47,400 bases of DNA from Desulfobacterales bacterium (lineage in GTDB: Bacteria > Desulfobacterota > Desulfobacteria > Desulfobacterales > UBA5852), in assembly GCA_030066455.1 (NCBI GenBank), contig JASJBQ010000004.1, positions 1 through 47,400 of the forward strand, in the 5' to 3' direction. The notes under the pieces were generated by a model. It was not told where the DNA came from. It saw only the letters and a list, made by a program, of their open reading frames with translations, and searched no databases. Position numbers and translations under genes: made by a program. Below are positions 18,545-27,586 of this stretch, one piece after another. How positions within the stretch are numbered: position 1 is the stretch's first letter; each line of letters opens with the position of its first letter.

Positions 18545-20425
18545 ATGGGCGAGGCAACGCCGGGTATCACCGATGGGCGGGTTCGGACGGTAGCGCCAGA
18601 AACGGCGCTGCAGTGCATCGAGCCCGGTATGAGTATCTTTCTGGGCACGGGCGTGGCCGAGCCGCTGACCCTGGTCCGGGCGCTGATGGCTTCAACGGCC
18701 CCCAACCTTCAGGACCTGGTCCTGACCCAGCTGGTGAGCTTCGGCGATGCCATTTCGTTAGAGGAACTGCAGTCCAACAAATACCGTCTAAGAACTTTTT
18801 ACGCGGGCTGGATTGCCAGCGAAGCCATCAATTCGGGGCGGGTCGATCTGATTCCGAGCCGATTCGCCAATATCCCCGATCTGATCGAGAGGGGCCTGAT
18901 CAGCTTCGACGCCGCCTTTGTCCAGATTACGCCGCCGAACGAAGCCGGGTATTGCAGCCTGGGCATGGCCGTGGATGCCGCCCGGCAGGCCATCGACAGT
19001 GCGGATCTGGTGATCGGCGAGATCAACCCCGCGGTTCCCTTCACTCACGGGGACACCTTTGTGGCGGTTTCCGAGTTCGATTTCCTGGTCGAAGCCACAG
19101 AACCCCCGATCTACCTGCCGCGTTTTCCGGTGGACGAAGTGTTTGACCGCGTGGCCGCCAATGTGGCGTCGGTCGTGGAGGACGGCAGCTGCCTGGCCTT
19201 TCCGCCGGGGCCGGTCTATGAAGCCCTGGGACGGCACCTGGCGCACAAGCGCAACCTGGGTATCCATACGCCCTTTTTCACCGACGCGGCCATGGCCCTC
19301 GTCAAATGCGGGGCCGTAACCAACCGCAAAAAAGCGCTCTTCAGGGGCAGGTCCGTGGCATCCTACGCCTTTGGCAGCCAGGAGCTGATGAAATGGCTCG
19401 ACCGCAACCCGCTGATCGAGTTCCAGGGTCTGGACCGGGTCTTCAATCCCGTGCGCATCGGCAGCAACCCGCGGGTCGTTTCCATCCTCCAGGCCCGCAA
19501 GGTCGATCTCTCGGGGCGCATCGCCCTGCATGCCGACCGGGGCAACGTGGGGGCCGGCCCGAGCGAAGCGGCGGACTTCGTCAACGGTGCCGATCTTTCC
19601 GCCGGGGGCAAATCCGTCTTTGCGCTGCCGAGCCGCAACCTCAAGGGTGAGCCCACCATCCGGCTTTCGGTCGAGCAGTTCCCCAATCAGTTCAACCTGC
19701 GCGAGTCCGTCGACATGGTGGCCACCGAGCACGGGGTGGCCCAACTGCGCGGGCGCACCGTTCGTGAGCGGGCCCTGGCCCTAATCGAAATTGCCCACCC
19801 CGATGACCGTCAGGACCTGGTGGACCAGGCCAAGGCGGCCAACATCATTTACCGCGATCAGATCTTCCTGGTGGAAAGCGCCCGTCTCTACCCGGCCGAT
19901 ATCGCCATCAGCCACGTTTTCAAAAACGATTTGGGAGTGGATTTCCGGGCGATCAAGCCGTCGGATGTCGAGGACATGCGCCGGCTGTTCTACCGTTTTT
20001 CAGACACGGCCGTCTACTACCGCTATTTCAGCCCGATCAAGACCATGCCCCATGCCAAGATGCAGGAATATGTCAACGTGGATTACGGCCGCTGCCTGTC
20101 GATCGTGGGCCTGGTCGAAGAATTGGGGGAAGGGCGGATCATTGCCGAGGGCCGCTTCGTGCGCGACCTTCACCGTCCGTATGCCGAGGTGGCCTTCGTC
20201 GTGGACGAAGCCTATCAGGGCCGCGGGATTGCCACCTTTATGCTGAAGATGCTGATCCGCCTGGCCAAGGAGCGCGGGCTCAAGGGGTTCACGGCCGAGG
20301 TGCTGAGTTCCAACAAGTCGATGCTGAAGGTTTTTGAAAAGGGCGGCCTGCCCGTTGAGGCCCGCGTGGTCGAAGGCATCTACGAAGTGACCATCCCATT
20401 CGGAAAAAACGTCGGGAACGTTTGA
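18545..20425 (+). CDS. Acetyl-CoA hydrolase/transferase-family protein fused to GNAT acetyltransferase
   Basis: 626-residue fusion. Residues 1-435 follow the acetyl-CoA hydrolase/CoA-transferase fold (FLGTGVAEPLTLVRAL, NEAGYCSLG, GADLSAGGKSVFALPS). Residues about 465-620 form a GNAT domain with AFVVDEAYQGRGIATFMLK (acetyl-CoA pyrophosphate loop). In the region where the catalytic Glu is expected, this protein has GIHTPFF: Pro243 replaces the Glu seen as GIHTELF in the other copy of this window. The CoA-transferase half may therefore only bind acyl-CoA or sense it, with the GNAT half acetylating a protein or small molecule. RBS GGACGG at 18535-18540. Confidence 0.87.
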   Translation: MGEATPGITDGRVRTVAPETALQCIEPGMSIFLGTGVAEPLTLVRALMASTAPNLQDLVLTQLVSFGDAISLEELQSNKYRLRTFYAGWIASEAINSGRVDLIPSRFANIPDLIERGLISFDAAFVQITPPNEAGYCSLGMAVDAARQAIDSADLVIGEINPAVPFTHGDTFVAVSEFDFLVEATEPPIYLPRFPVDEVFDRVAANVASVVEDGSCLAFPPGPVYEALGRHLAHKRNLGIHTPFFTDAAMALVKCGAVTNRKKALFRGRSVASYAFGSQELMKWLDRNPLIEFQGLDRVFNPVRIGSNPRVVSILQARKVDLSGRIALHADRGNVGAGPSEAADFVNGADLSAGGKSVFALPSRNLKGEPTIRLSVEQFPNQFNLRESVDMVATEHGVAQLRGRTVRERALALIEIAHPDDRQDLVDQAKAANIIYRDQIFLVESARLYPADIAISHVFKNDLGVDFRAIKPSDVEDMRRLFYRFSDTAVYYRYFSPIKTMPHAKMQEYVNVDYGRCLSIVGLVEELGEGRIIAEGRFVRDLHRPYAEVAFVVDEAYQGRGIATFMLKMLIRLAKERGLKGFTAEVLSSNKSMLKVFEKGGLPVEARVVEGIYEVTIPFGKNVGNV

Positions 20426-20439
20426 TCCCGGCAGGGCGT

Positions 20440-21897
20440 TCAGGTCTTTTTCTTGGCCGCCAAGGCGGCTTGCAACTTGGCGGCCAGATCCCCCATGGGC
20501 GCGTCCCCGGCTGCGGGGCTGAACTGCTCCCAGTTCTTGTCTTCGGCCCGGTCCCCGGGGCCCAATGAAATTCGCCGTTGGGCGGTGTCGATCTTATCGA
20601 CGGAAACGGCAAGTTTCTCGCCGGGTTTCGTTCTCTCGAGGCGGCCGGGCTTTTCGGCCTCTCCGAAGCGCGCCTGGGGCAGGAGTCCGGTAATGCCGGG
20701 CGCCAGGGTCACCAGCAGGCCGAAACCGGCCCGCTTTTCAACCACGCCCTCGACGATCTGGCCCACCTTATAGTTGTCGGTGACGCTCTGCCAGGGGTCG
20801 CCGGCCACATCCTTGAGACTCAAGGCTATCTTGCGGTTTTCACGGTCGATGGACTTGATCAGCACCCGCACCGACTCGCCGGGCGAGACGACGTCTTCGG
20901 GTTGGCGTACCCGCTGGGTAAAGCTGAGCGCACTGATGTGAATCAATCCCTCGATGCCCGGGGTCAATTCGGCAAAAGCCCCGAATGGCAGGCAACGCGT
21001 GATGCGGGCCGAAACCACCGTGTCGGGCTTGAAACGCTCGATCATTGTCTGCCAGGGGTCGCCCTGGGCCTGCTTGAGGGACAGGCTGATTTTCTTGCGG
21101 CCGGGTTTGTCCCCTTCTTCGATGGAAAGGATTTTGACCGTCACGGTTTGCCCCTCGCTCACCGCGTCCCGGGGATCCTCGACCCGCGACCAGGCCAGCT
21201 CGGAAATATGGGCCAGCCCCTCAAGACCGGGGGCCAGTTCGATGAAGGCGCCGAAAGGGGCCAGGCGGGTTACCCGCCCGTCGCAGAGCGCTCCGGGTGC
21301 GGTCGCCTCCAGGAAGGCCTTCTGGGCTTCGGCCTGTTCCATCTCCAGGAGCCGGCGCCGCGAAACCACGATGTTGCGGCCTCCGTCCTCGAACCGTGTG
21401 ATCAGAAAGAGATGCGCCTGTCCGACGTAGTCCTCCGGGTTTTCGACGTACTGGACGTCCATCTGGCTGACCGGGCAGAAGGCCCGGCGCTGGACCACGC
21501 GAACCTCGAATCCGCCTTTGCAGGTGGCCTGCACCTTGCCCTCGACGGGGATCTGGTTCTGGTGGGCCTCACGGAGCAGGTCGAGCCCGCCGGCCCCGGC
21601 CAGCGCTTTGGAAAGCTGGATTTCACTTTCACTCATGTCGACGACGTAGAGATCGAGCCGGTCGCCGGCGGAAACGATCAACGTGCCGTTGTCATCGGTC
21701 AACTCGGCCCGGTCCACCGTGCCGTCGACTTTCGTGCCCGTATCCACAAATACAGCGTCCTTGCCGATGGCGATGACCTTGACGGTTACCTTCTCGCCAA
21801 TCTGCAGCGTGTCTGACCGGCCCTCGTCGTAGGCCGCCAGCATGTCGGCAAAGCTCATTTCTTCCTCGGATGGGTTGTGTTCGTCTTCCGCCGCCAT
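20440..21897 (-). CDS. S1 RNA-binding domain protein (ribosomal protein S1-like)
   Basis: 485-residue protein with about five S1/OB repeats, near residues 33-97, 115-180, 205-275, 290-360 and 375-445. Repeats three to five carry the clearest core, GAFIEL-PGLEGLAHISEL, GAFAELTPGIEGLIHIS and FGLLVTLAPGITGLLP. It probably binds single-stranded RNA as an S1-like translation factor or regulatory protein; the true rpsA is usually about 560-580 residues, so this is likely a shorter paralogue. ATG 21897 has AGAGGG upstream; the extension to 21987 is not S1-like. It diverges from htpX over 170 bp. Confidence 0.87.
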   Translation of the reverse strand: MAAEDEHNPSEEEMSFADMLAAYDEGRSDTLQIGEKVTVKVIAIGKDAVFVDTGTKVDGTVDRAELTDDNGTLIVSAGDRLDLYVVDMSESEIQLSKALAGAGGLDLLREAHQNQIPVEGKVQATCKGGFEVRVVQRRAFCPVSQMDVQYVENPEDYVGQAHLFLITRFEDGGRNIVVSRRRLLEMEQAEAQKAFLEATAPGALCDGRVTRLAPFGAFIELAPGLEGLAHISELAWSRVEDPRDAVSEGQTVTVKILSIEEGDKPGRKKISLSLKQAQGDPWQTMIERFKPDTVVSARITRCLPFGAFAELTPGIEGLIHISALSFTQRVRQPEDVVSPGESVRVLIKSIDRENRKIALSLKDVAGDPWQSVTDNYKVGQIVEGVVEKRAGFGLLVTLAPGITGLLPQARFGEAEKPGRLERTKPGEKLAVSVDKIDTAQRRISLGPGDRAEDKNWEQFSPAAGDAPMGDLAAKLQAALAAKKKT

Positions 21898-22067
21898 CTC
21901 AAGCCCTCTTTCGTATAAGCAATTGTTTTCGCGTCCTGCCACCGGGGCACGCACGACCTCAATACATGCCTCCGGAGTGGATATCAAGTTGCCTTTTGGC
22001 GATGAATTCCTACTTTATTCCAAAATAAAAATGTGTACGTCAATTTCAATTGTGAAGGAGAATTTTC

Positions 22068-22994
22068 ATGGGCAATCAGTTCAAGACGGCTCTGCTGCTG
22101 GCCGCCATGACGGCGTTCATCATCTGGATCGGTGGCATGCTGGGAGGGCGCCAGGGTATCGTGATTGCTTTCCTGCTCGCGGGCGGGATGAATTTTTTCA
22201 GCTACTGGTATTCGGACAAACTGGTCCTCAAGATGTACCGGGCCCAGGAGGTCAGCGCCACCCAGTCGCCCGACCTGCATGCGATGGTCGCCGGATTGAG
22301 CCGCAATGCCGGCCTGCCCATGCCCCGGGTCTATATCATCCCGCAGGACACCCCCAATGCCTTTGCCACCGGCCGCAACCCGGAAAATGCCGTTGTGGCG
22401 GTGACCCAGGGGCTGCTCAACCTGATGAACCGTGAAGAGATCGAAGGCGTTCTGGCCCATGAACTCGGCCACGTCAAAAACCGTGACATCCTGATTGGCA
22501 CCGTGGCGGCCACCATGGCGGGCGCCGTCATGATGCTGGCTTCCATGGCCCGCTGGTCGGCCATCTTCGGCGGCGGCCACAACGACGAGGAAGGCGGCCT
22601 GGGGGGAATCGGCCTTCTGATCATGTCGATCCTGGCGCCGATCGGGGCCATGATCATCCAGATGGCGGTTTCCCGATCGCGGGAATACCTGGCGGATGCT
22701 ACGGGGGCTGCCATCGCCGGTCGTCCGGACGGTCTGGCCAGCGCCCTGGAAAAACTGGGCGCCTATTCGCGCCGCATCCCGATGGATGCGAATCCCTCCA
22801 CCGCCCACATGTTCATCGTCAATCCCCTGAGCGGTGGCAGTTTCCGCAACCTGTTCAGCACCCATCCTCCCGTCGAGGAGCGGGTGGCCCGTTTGAGCGG
22901 CACCCGGCCGCAGTCCCCTCGGGCCCCCCGTGCGGGCGGTGCTTCCGGATCCGATAGCGGCAAGGCGTTTTGGGATCGGATGGCCGGTAAATAG
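22068..22994 (+). CDS. htpX: Membrane zinc metalloprotease HtpX
   Basis: 308-residue M48 peptidase of the inner membrane that degrades misfolded membrane proteins. Two N-terminal membrane segments (residues 7-25 and 29-45), the zinc site [11 protein letters not shown] near residue 130, two more membrane segments (about 145-165, 180-200) and the third ligand region [22 protein letters not shown] at 22054-22059. A weak promoter-like pair, TTGCCT (21989-21994) and TACTTT (22011-22016) with a 16-bp gap, lies in the AT-rich leader. The last 25 residues are a Ser/Gly/Pro-rich tail. Confidence 0.95.
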   Translation: MGNQFKTALLLAAMTAFIIWIGGMLGGRQGIVIAFLLAGGMNFFSYWYSDKLVLKMYRAQEVSATQSPDLHAMVAGLSRNAGLPMPRVYIIPQDTPNAFATGRNPENAVVAVTQGLLNLMNREEIEGVLAHELGHVKNRDILIGTVAATMAGAVMMLASMARWSAIFGGGHNDEEGGLGGIGLLIMSILAPIGAMIIQMAVSRSREYLADATGAAIAGRPDGLASALEKLGAYSRRIPMDANPSTAHMFIVNPLSGGSFRNLFSTHPPVEERVARLSGTRPQSPRAPRAGGASGSDSGKAFWDRMAGK

Positions 22995-23112
22995 CCAGTG
23001 CCTGCCCATAAAAGGCATCTTTCAGCCCAAGACGGCGTTCTCGCCTCCTGCCGGTCCTCGGCTTAAGCGGGCTACGCCTGCAAGCTTCGGTCGGCTGCGG
23101 CCTTGTCATTAA

Positions 23113-23131
23113 CAGAAATTTGCCATTTCTG
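23113..23131. repeat. Perfect 7-bp hairpin downstream of htpX
   Basis: CAGAAAT (23113-23119) and ATTTCTG (23125-23131) flank the loop TTGCC. It lies in a 255-bp spacer (22995-23249) that has no gene but contains several GC-rich short palindromes (GCTTAAGC, GCAAGCTTC). It may be a weak terminator or part of a structured repeat; it lacks a following T-run on either strand. Confidence 0.35.
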
Positions 23132-23249
23132 GACAGGCACCCGGATCGCGCCATCTGCAAGGCAACGGATAAGGTATTCCGTGGTGGGCAGCGGTCTTGA
23201 GAACGATCAATTTTCCCCTACCGTTGATTTGTCTGCCGTTTCAGGATGC

Positions 23250-23447
23250 CTACGCTTTCTTTTTCCTGCAGGGGTGCGCACCGTCGGCCGCCCGGTTCGC
23301 ACATTCACTTCGACAGATCCGGCAGCGCTCCGCGCCGCACATCTGGCATTTAAAGCAATCCGGGCAGGTGTGTTTTTTGCGGGTGGGCGGTTCCTCTTCC
23401 GGAATAAAGATCCGGCCGGGGATGTTGGGGGCCGGTTTGAATCCCAT
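23250..23447 (-). CDS. Small cysteine-rich protein
   Basis: 65-residue protein with eight Cys, mostly in two consecutive knuckles (CPDCFKCQMCGAERCRICRSEC), followed by a basic tail RKKKA. It probably binds zinc or an iron-sulfur centre; no named family recognised. Support for a real gene: ATG 23447 with AAGGA about 10 nt upstream, high Cys density and position 65 bp downstream of the glycosyltransferase on the same strand. Confidence 0.65.
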   Translation of the reverse strand: MGFKPAPNIPGRIFIPEEEPPTRKKHTCPDCFKCQMCGAERCRICRSECANRAADGAHPCRKKKA

Positions 23448-23512
23448 CCGTGGCTTTCCTTCGTCCTTGTCCGGGACAGGTTAACCCTCCCCCGTCCGTG
23501 CCACAGGATCCT

Positions 23513-24892
23513 TTAGGATGCCTTGCGGCGACGGCATGCCTCGCGGTTGAAGCGCCTGTAGTGCACCTGGTAGGGGGCGATATCCAGGACGCCTTCGTCC
23601 GGCGTCGCCTGGGGTGACGGTGCCAGGTGATCGACAGCATCGCCGAACAGGCTGCGCAGGAGCATGCCCAATCGTTCCCGCAAAATCGTGTAAGAATAAT
23701 GCCTTCGGGCAATGGCGTAATTGCGGTCGACCATGGCGTTGCGCCGATCCGGATTGGCGAGGATTTCCTTTACGAGCTGAACGGTCTTCTTGGACAAATA
23801 ACCATCCATCAGGGCCAGATCAAATCCCAGGGGTTCGATATCGCGCACAAAAATGGCGTAGCGGTTGACCATCATGGGCTTGCGGAAATAGATCGCTTCG
23901 AGGAACGCGTTACCGAATCCCTCTTGGAGGCTGGGGTAGGTGATGAAATCGGCGAAGGGATAGACGTCCCACAGCGACGGGGCCTGGCTGTCCGCCTGGG
24001 CCACCCGCAGGGGATCGCTGATTCGAGTGTTGACCAGACGCAGGTCGACTTGATGTTCGCAGGCGTATTCCTTGAGCCATTCGGCGTACTCAAACCCCTC
24101 GTCACCGGCCTCGTGTGAAATCACGAGTTTGCAGCGCGGGTCGTCGAGCGCCTTGACCAGTTCGATGGCATGCTCGATGCCCTTGCGCTGGACAATCCGG
24201 GTGGGCTGCAGAATGATGCGGTCGTCTTCCCGCAGGCCGATGGAGTGTCGGAAGCGAAGGGGGCCTTCGGCGGCAATATAGGGTGGGTGCGCGAAATCGA
24301 GCACGTTGGGCACGATGGTGGAGGCGATGCCGGTGCGCAGGGCCAGCTGTTCACGGGCCTCGGAGTTGATGACCACGTGCTGGATAGTGGGCAGGTTGGG
24401 AGGGAAGGCCATGCGCAGGTAGTCGCTCACGGCATTGACCGTGAAGCGCACCCGCTCCCAGAAGAAATCGTGATGGTGGCAGATGGTCGGGATCTGGGTT
24501 TCGGCGATGGTTTCGGTCAGCGCCAGGCCCAGCGGTACCTGCATGGGGATCGTCAATGCATTTTCGACCACCAGCAGGTCGATGGCGAACCTTTTGATGA
24601 AGCGGTGCAGGTGGGCCTTGAGGGAGGCGCGCTGGTCGTGAATGGTCTGGGTGACGTTGGGCTTGCGCTCCCGGCGCCCGATCACGCGTTCATTGATCCA
24701 GATATTGGCGTCACTCTGGAAATGCGCCTCCGGCATGAGGTAGCTGTGATCCGCATCGTGATCGAGCTCGCCGGCAAACCAGAAACAGTGGTGGTCGTTG
24801 CCCTCGAGGACTTCCGCCCACTTGCTGGCCTCCAGCGTCACGCCGTCGGTTCCGGCAAATCGGGTTGAAACAAAACCGATATTCAGTTTCAT
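23513..24892 (-). CDS. Glycosyltransferase, GT4-like
   Basis: 459-residue GT-B-fold enzyme. N-terminal acceptor domain begins IGFVSTRFAGTDGVTLEASKW; the donor domain contains QPTRIVQRKGIEHAIELVKAL and the EX7E motif in PSLQEGFGNAFLEAIYF. Members of this subgroup use a nucleotide-sugar to glycosylate a small osmolyte or glycan; the acceptor is not predictable. The HHHDFFWERVRF stretch near residue 140 is characteristic of the subgroup. ATG 24892 is preferred (AGGGG upstream) over a TTG 13 codons earlier. No other polysaccharide genes are nearby. Confidence 0.85.
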   Translation of the reverse strand: MKLNIGFVSTRFAGTDGVTLEASKWAEVLEGNDHHCFWFAGELDHDADHSYLMPEAHFQSDANIWINERVIGRRERKPNVTQTIHDQRASLKAHLHRFIKRFAIDLLVVENALTIPMQVPLGLALTETIAETQIPTICHHHDFFWERVRFTVNAVSDYLRMAFPPNLPTIQHVVINSEAREQLALRTGIASTIVPNVLDFAHPPYIAAEGPLRFRHSIGLREDDRIILQPTRIVQRKGIEHAIELVKALDDPRCKLVISHEAGDEGFEYAEWLKEYACEHQVDLRLVNTRISDPLRVAQADSQAPSLWDVYPFADFITYPSLQEGFGNAFLEAIYFRKPMMVNRYAIFVRDIEPLGFDLALMDGYLSKKTVQLVKEILANPDRRNAMVDRNYAIARRHYSYTILRERLGMLLRSLFGDAVDHLAPSPQATPDEGVLDIAPYQVHYRRFNREACRRRKAS

Positions 24893-25355
24893 ACCGGACC
24901 CCTCATCATCCGTTGTCAGATAATCCATCAATCGTCCATTTCACTACATTCAAATCGTGTTATCGTTCTAGGCTTAAATCAGCCTGTTACATTAAGTCGC
25001 TTCGGCTCAAGAGCAAGGTATTTCCGGCCCGCTGGGGAACGCCAAGTCGCTGGTTTGGGGCGCCGGGGTTGGGACTGGTTTGCGGCATGCGAGGGAGGTT
25101 GGGTGAATCCAGCGCGGTTGCAGGCGCGGATGGGTTGCCGGTGACGTTTGCACCCATTGGGGTTCAACGCGAAATCCTGCTTCTGGGTTGAGGTTTCGGT
25201 GGCCAGACGACCCGCCGATCGTTTGCAGCATGCCGTTGCACTGCCGCACCACCTCGACGTGCGGCGCGAATCGTCACTTCTGCAGGCATCTACACGATAT
25301 GGGGGTTAAAGTCAATTAAAACTTCCATATGTTGTGTTTGGCTGCAGGGAGGCCA
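24893..25355. other. Gene-free spacer
   Basis: 463 bp between the glycosyltransferase start and the end of the membrane-protein gene, both on the minus strand. Short frames on either strand (for example 25007-25252) have no ribosome-binding site and proline-rich, shadow-like translations. No repeat, RNA gene or clear promoter was recognised; the glycosyltransferase promoter must lie near 24900-25000, where the DNA is AT-rich. Confidence 0.5.
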
Positions 25356-26441
25356 TCAATCAATTGGCTTAATCAGCGTATCGGCGATCAGCGCGCATTC
25401 AATACCGAACGGTAGATATCCCGCATATCCCAGAAGCGGCATCTCGAAGATGTGGAAGCGGTCGACCCAGGGCACCGAGTAGGCCCACCGGGCCAGGCTA
25501 TGGTAATTCCACATTTCCCAGAAAAAGCCGCAAACCAGCCCGGACAGGGCTGCCGCGGCCCAGACCGGCCAGCGGCCGTTACCCAGCGTCGCCAACAGGT
25601 GGCCGCCGGGGCCGATGATTTGCAGCGCCAGCAGGTTGACCAGGGGGGCGGTCCACAGAAGGGGAAAGAGGTAGTCGGGCCACAGCCCCACGCCGGCGAG
25701 TCCCGCCGTAGCGATGATCAGCAGGCCCAGGGCGGCCCAGCGGGCGCCGGGCCCGGTGAGCCACGCGGGGGGTTGATACCGGCGCTGGAAGGGGGCGAAT
25801 GAAAGGAGCCATTCGCGGACCGAGACGGCGGCCGGAAGGACGGTGGCAAACGAGAGTGAGGCCAGCATGAAGTAGGTCAGGGGGGGATAGTCAGCGCCGG
25901 TGTAGTACCAGTTTTGGACGAACCGATTCAGATATTCGAAAAGCCACCAGAAGACGGCGCTGGCCGGAAACAGCAGGGCAAAGCGCACGGGCTGGGCCAG
26001 CATCGGGCAGATGCCCCGGCGCCGGTGGCACAGGGCGTTGACCACCAGGATGAAGTTGCCCCAGAGCATCGGGAAGGTGTGCGCCTGCAGTGGGGCAAAC
26101 CATTCCCAGCGGTTCCAGGCCAGCAGCCAGCTTGCCGCGCCGCCCGCGATTCCGGCCCATCCCCACCAGGGAAAGGCCTGTCGGCGGATGCCGGGGGCTG
26201 TTTTCCCGGATGCGCCGGCGGCCAGCCGGCCCAGCGGCCAGGTGCAGACGCATACGAGCAGGACGATAAGCGCAAAGGCCGTCCACGAAAACGGGGCGTG
26301 GGTGACGAAACGGGTTTGGGGCGGGAACTCCAGGTACGGCTGGACGGGCCGGCCGGCCGCCACCAGGCCGATCAGGGGGGCGCCGATCACAAGCAGGGCC
26401 GTCAGGGCGACCTGCAAAGCGTTTTGAAGGGACGGCTTCAT
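25356..26441 (-). CDS. Polytopic membrane protein of unknown function
   Basis: 361-residue protein with about nine to ten hydrophobic segments. The C-terminus has a conserved-looking patch, FFWEMWNYHSLARWAYSVPW, then FHIFEMPLLGYAGYLPFGIE, rich in Trp, Tyr, Glu and His; such FEMPLLGY-LPFG-E patches occur in uncharacterised bacterial membrane proteins and slightly recall lycopene-cyclase-type proteins, but no function follows. ATG 26441 taken; a GTG two codons earlier is equally possible. It lies about 100 bp downstream of trxB on the same strand. Confidence 0.7.
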   Translation of the reverse strand: MKPSLQNALQVALTALLVIGAPLIGLVAAGRPVQPYLEFPPQTRFVTHAPFSWTAFALIVLLVCVCTWPLGRLAAGASGKTAPGIRRQAFPWWGWAGIAGGAASWLLAWNRWEWFAPLQAHTFPMLWGNFILVVNALCHRRRGICPMLAQPVRFALLFPASAVFWWLFEYLNRFVQNWYYTGADYPPLTYFMLASLSFATVLPAAVSVREWLLSFAPFQRRYQPPAWLTGPGARWAALGLLIIATAGLAGVGLWPDYLFPLLWTAPLVNLLALQIIGPGGHLLATLGNGRWPVWAAAALSGLVCGFFWEMWNYHSLARWAYSVPWVDRFHIFEMPLLGYAGYLPFGIECALIADTLIKPID

Positions 26442-26544
26442 GGCCACGGGTCACACGGAAGCAATCTCGCCGAATCGGCGCCCAATCCTGCAGGCTCGCG
26501 TTCGGACCGGGCCCGCGCCGGAAGCGGTGGTCGCGCCGGTTACC

Positions 26545-27534
26545 TTAGTTGGCGGATTCCTCCAGGAGTTCGGCGGGTATCGCGCAGGCGTCCGGTGAGT
26601 TGCTTTTCTGGGTCTCGACATAATGGGCGGCGGCCAGTGCGGCCGTGCTGCCGTCGGCGGCCGAGATCACGATCTGACGGGCGTATTTCTCACGCAGGTC
26701 CCCGATGGCGAACAGGCCCTTGATGGCGGTTTCGCATTTTTCATCGGTCATCACGTAACCGTCGGCGTTCATGCGGACGCCGGCCGGAACGACCTGATTG
26801 TTGGGCTCGAACCCGATGAAGATGAAAACACCGTCGGTGGGCAGCTCGCGCGTTTCGCCCGAAACGGTATCCTCGAGGGTGACGGCCTCGACGCCGTCGC
26901 TACCCGCCTTGATGGCCGTGGTCACCGTATTCCACAGAATTTCGATCTTGCAGTCTTCCATGACGCGTTTCTGCAGAATCTTGCTCGCGCGCAGTTCGTC
27001 GCGGCGGTGGACCAGATAGACCTTGGCGGCCAGTTTGGCCAGGTAGAGCGCCTCCTCTGTGGCGGTGTCGCCGCCGCCCACCACGACCACGGTCTTGTTG
27101 CGGAAGAAAAAGCCGTCGCACACCGCACAGTAGGAAACCCCGCGACCGTAGTATTCGTCCTCGCCCGGGATTTCCAGTTTGCGCGGGCTGCCGCCGGTGG
27201 CCAAAACGACGGCGTGCGTATCCAGGGTGCTGCCGTCGGCCAAGTGGACGTGGTGGTGGTTGAGGCCGGGTTCGACCTCGGTAACTTCCTGCGAGAGGAT
27301 TTCCAGACCGTAGGACTGGGCGTGCTCGAGAAATTTCATGGCCAGTTCGGCGCCGCTGGTGTGTTCGAAGCCCGGATAGTTTTCGACCTCGTCCGACATG
27401 ACGACCTGACCTCCGGTGACCCCCTTCTCCACCATAACCGTTTTCATGGCGGCCCGCATGGCGTAGATGCCGGCCGACAGGCCGCCCGGGCCGCCGCCGA
27501 TGATTACCAAATCGTATGCTTGATCGGTCGTCAT
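26545..27534 (-). CDS. trxB: Thioredoxin reductase
   Basis: 329-residue FAD/NADPH disulfide reductase. FAD-binding IIGGGPGGLSAGIYAMRA near residue 12, redox-active CAVC in GVSYCAVCDGFFF near residue 136, NADPH-binding VVVGGGDTATEEALYL near residue 155 and the C-terminal FAD motif GLFAIGDLRE. It reduces thioredoxin. ATG 27534 has an ideal AGGAGG site 7 nt upstream, so the 49-codon upstream extension is rejected. The C-terminal tail (about 20 residues, KSNSPDACAIPAELLEESAN) is longer than usual and contains a Cys. It follows the aminotransferase by 52 bp. Confidence 0.96.
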   Translation of the reverse strand: MTTDQAYDLVIIGGGPGGLSAGIYAMRAAMKTVMVEKGVTGGQVVMSDEVENYPGFEHTSGAELAMKFLEHAQSYGLEILSQEVTEVEPGLNHHHVHLADGSTLDTHAVVLATGGSPRKLEIPGEDEYYGRGVSYCAVCDGFFFRNKTVVVVGGGDTATEEALYLAKLAAKVYLVHRRDELRASKILQKRVMEDCKIEILWNTVTTAIKAGSDGVEAVTLEDTVSGETRELPTDGVFIFIGFEPNNQVVPAGVRMNADGYVMTDEKCETAIKGLFAIGDLREKYARQIVISAADGSTAALAAAHYVETQKSNSPDACAIPAELLEESAN

Positions 27535-27586
27535 GGCGTTCCTCCTGATTGGTGCGCGGTTAGGCGCAATTCGTAGCTTCGCATCG

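Noticed and set aside
21989..22016. Promoter-like TTGCCT/TACTTT before htpX
   Set aside because: Both boxes are weak, so it is only mentioned in the htpX entry.
25007..25252. 81-residue minus-strand frame
   Set aside because: Proline-rich, without start signal or family resemblance.
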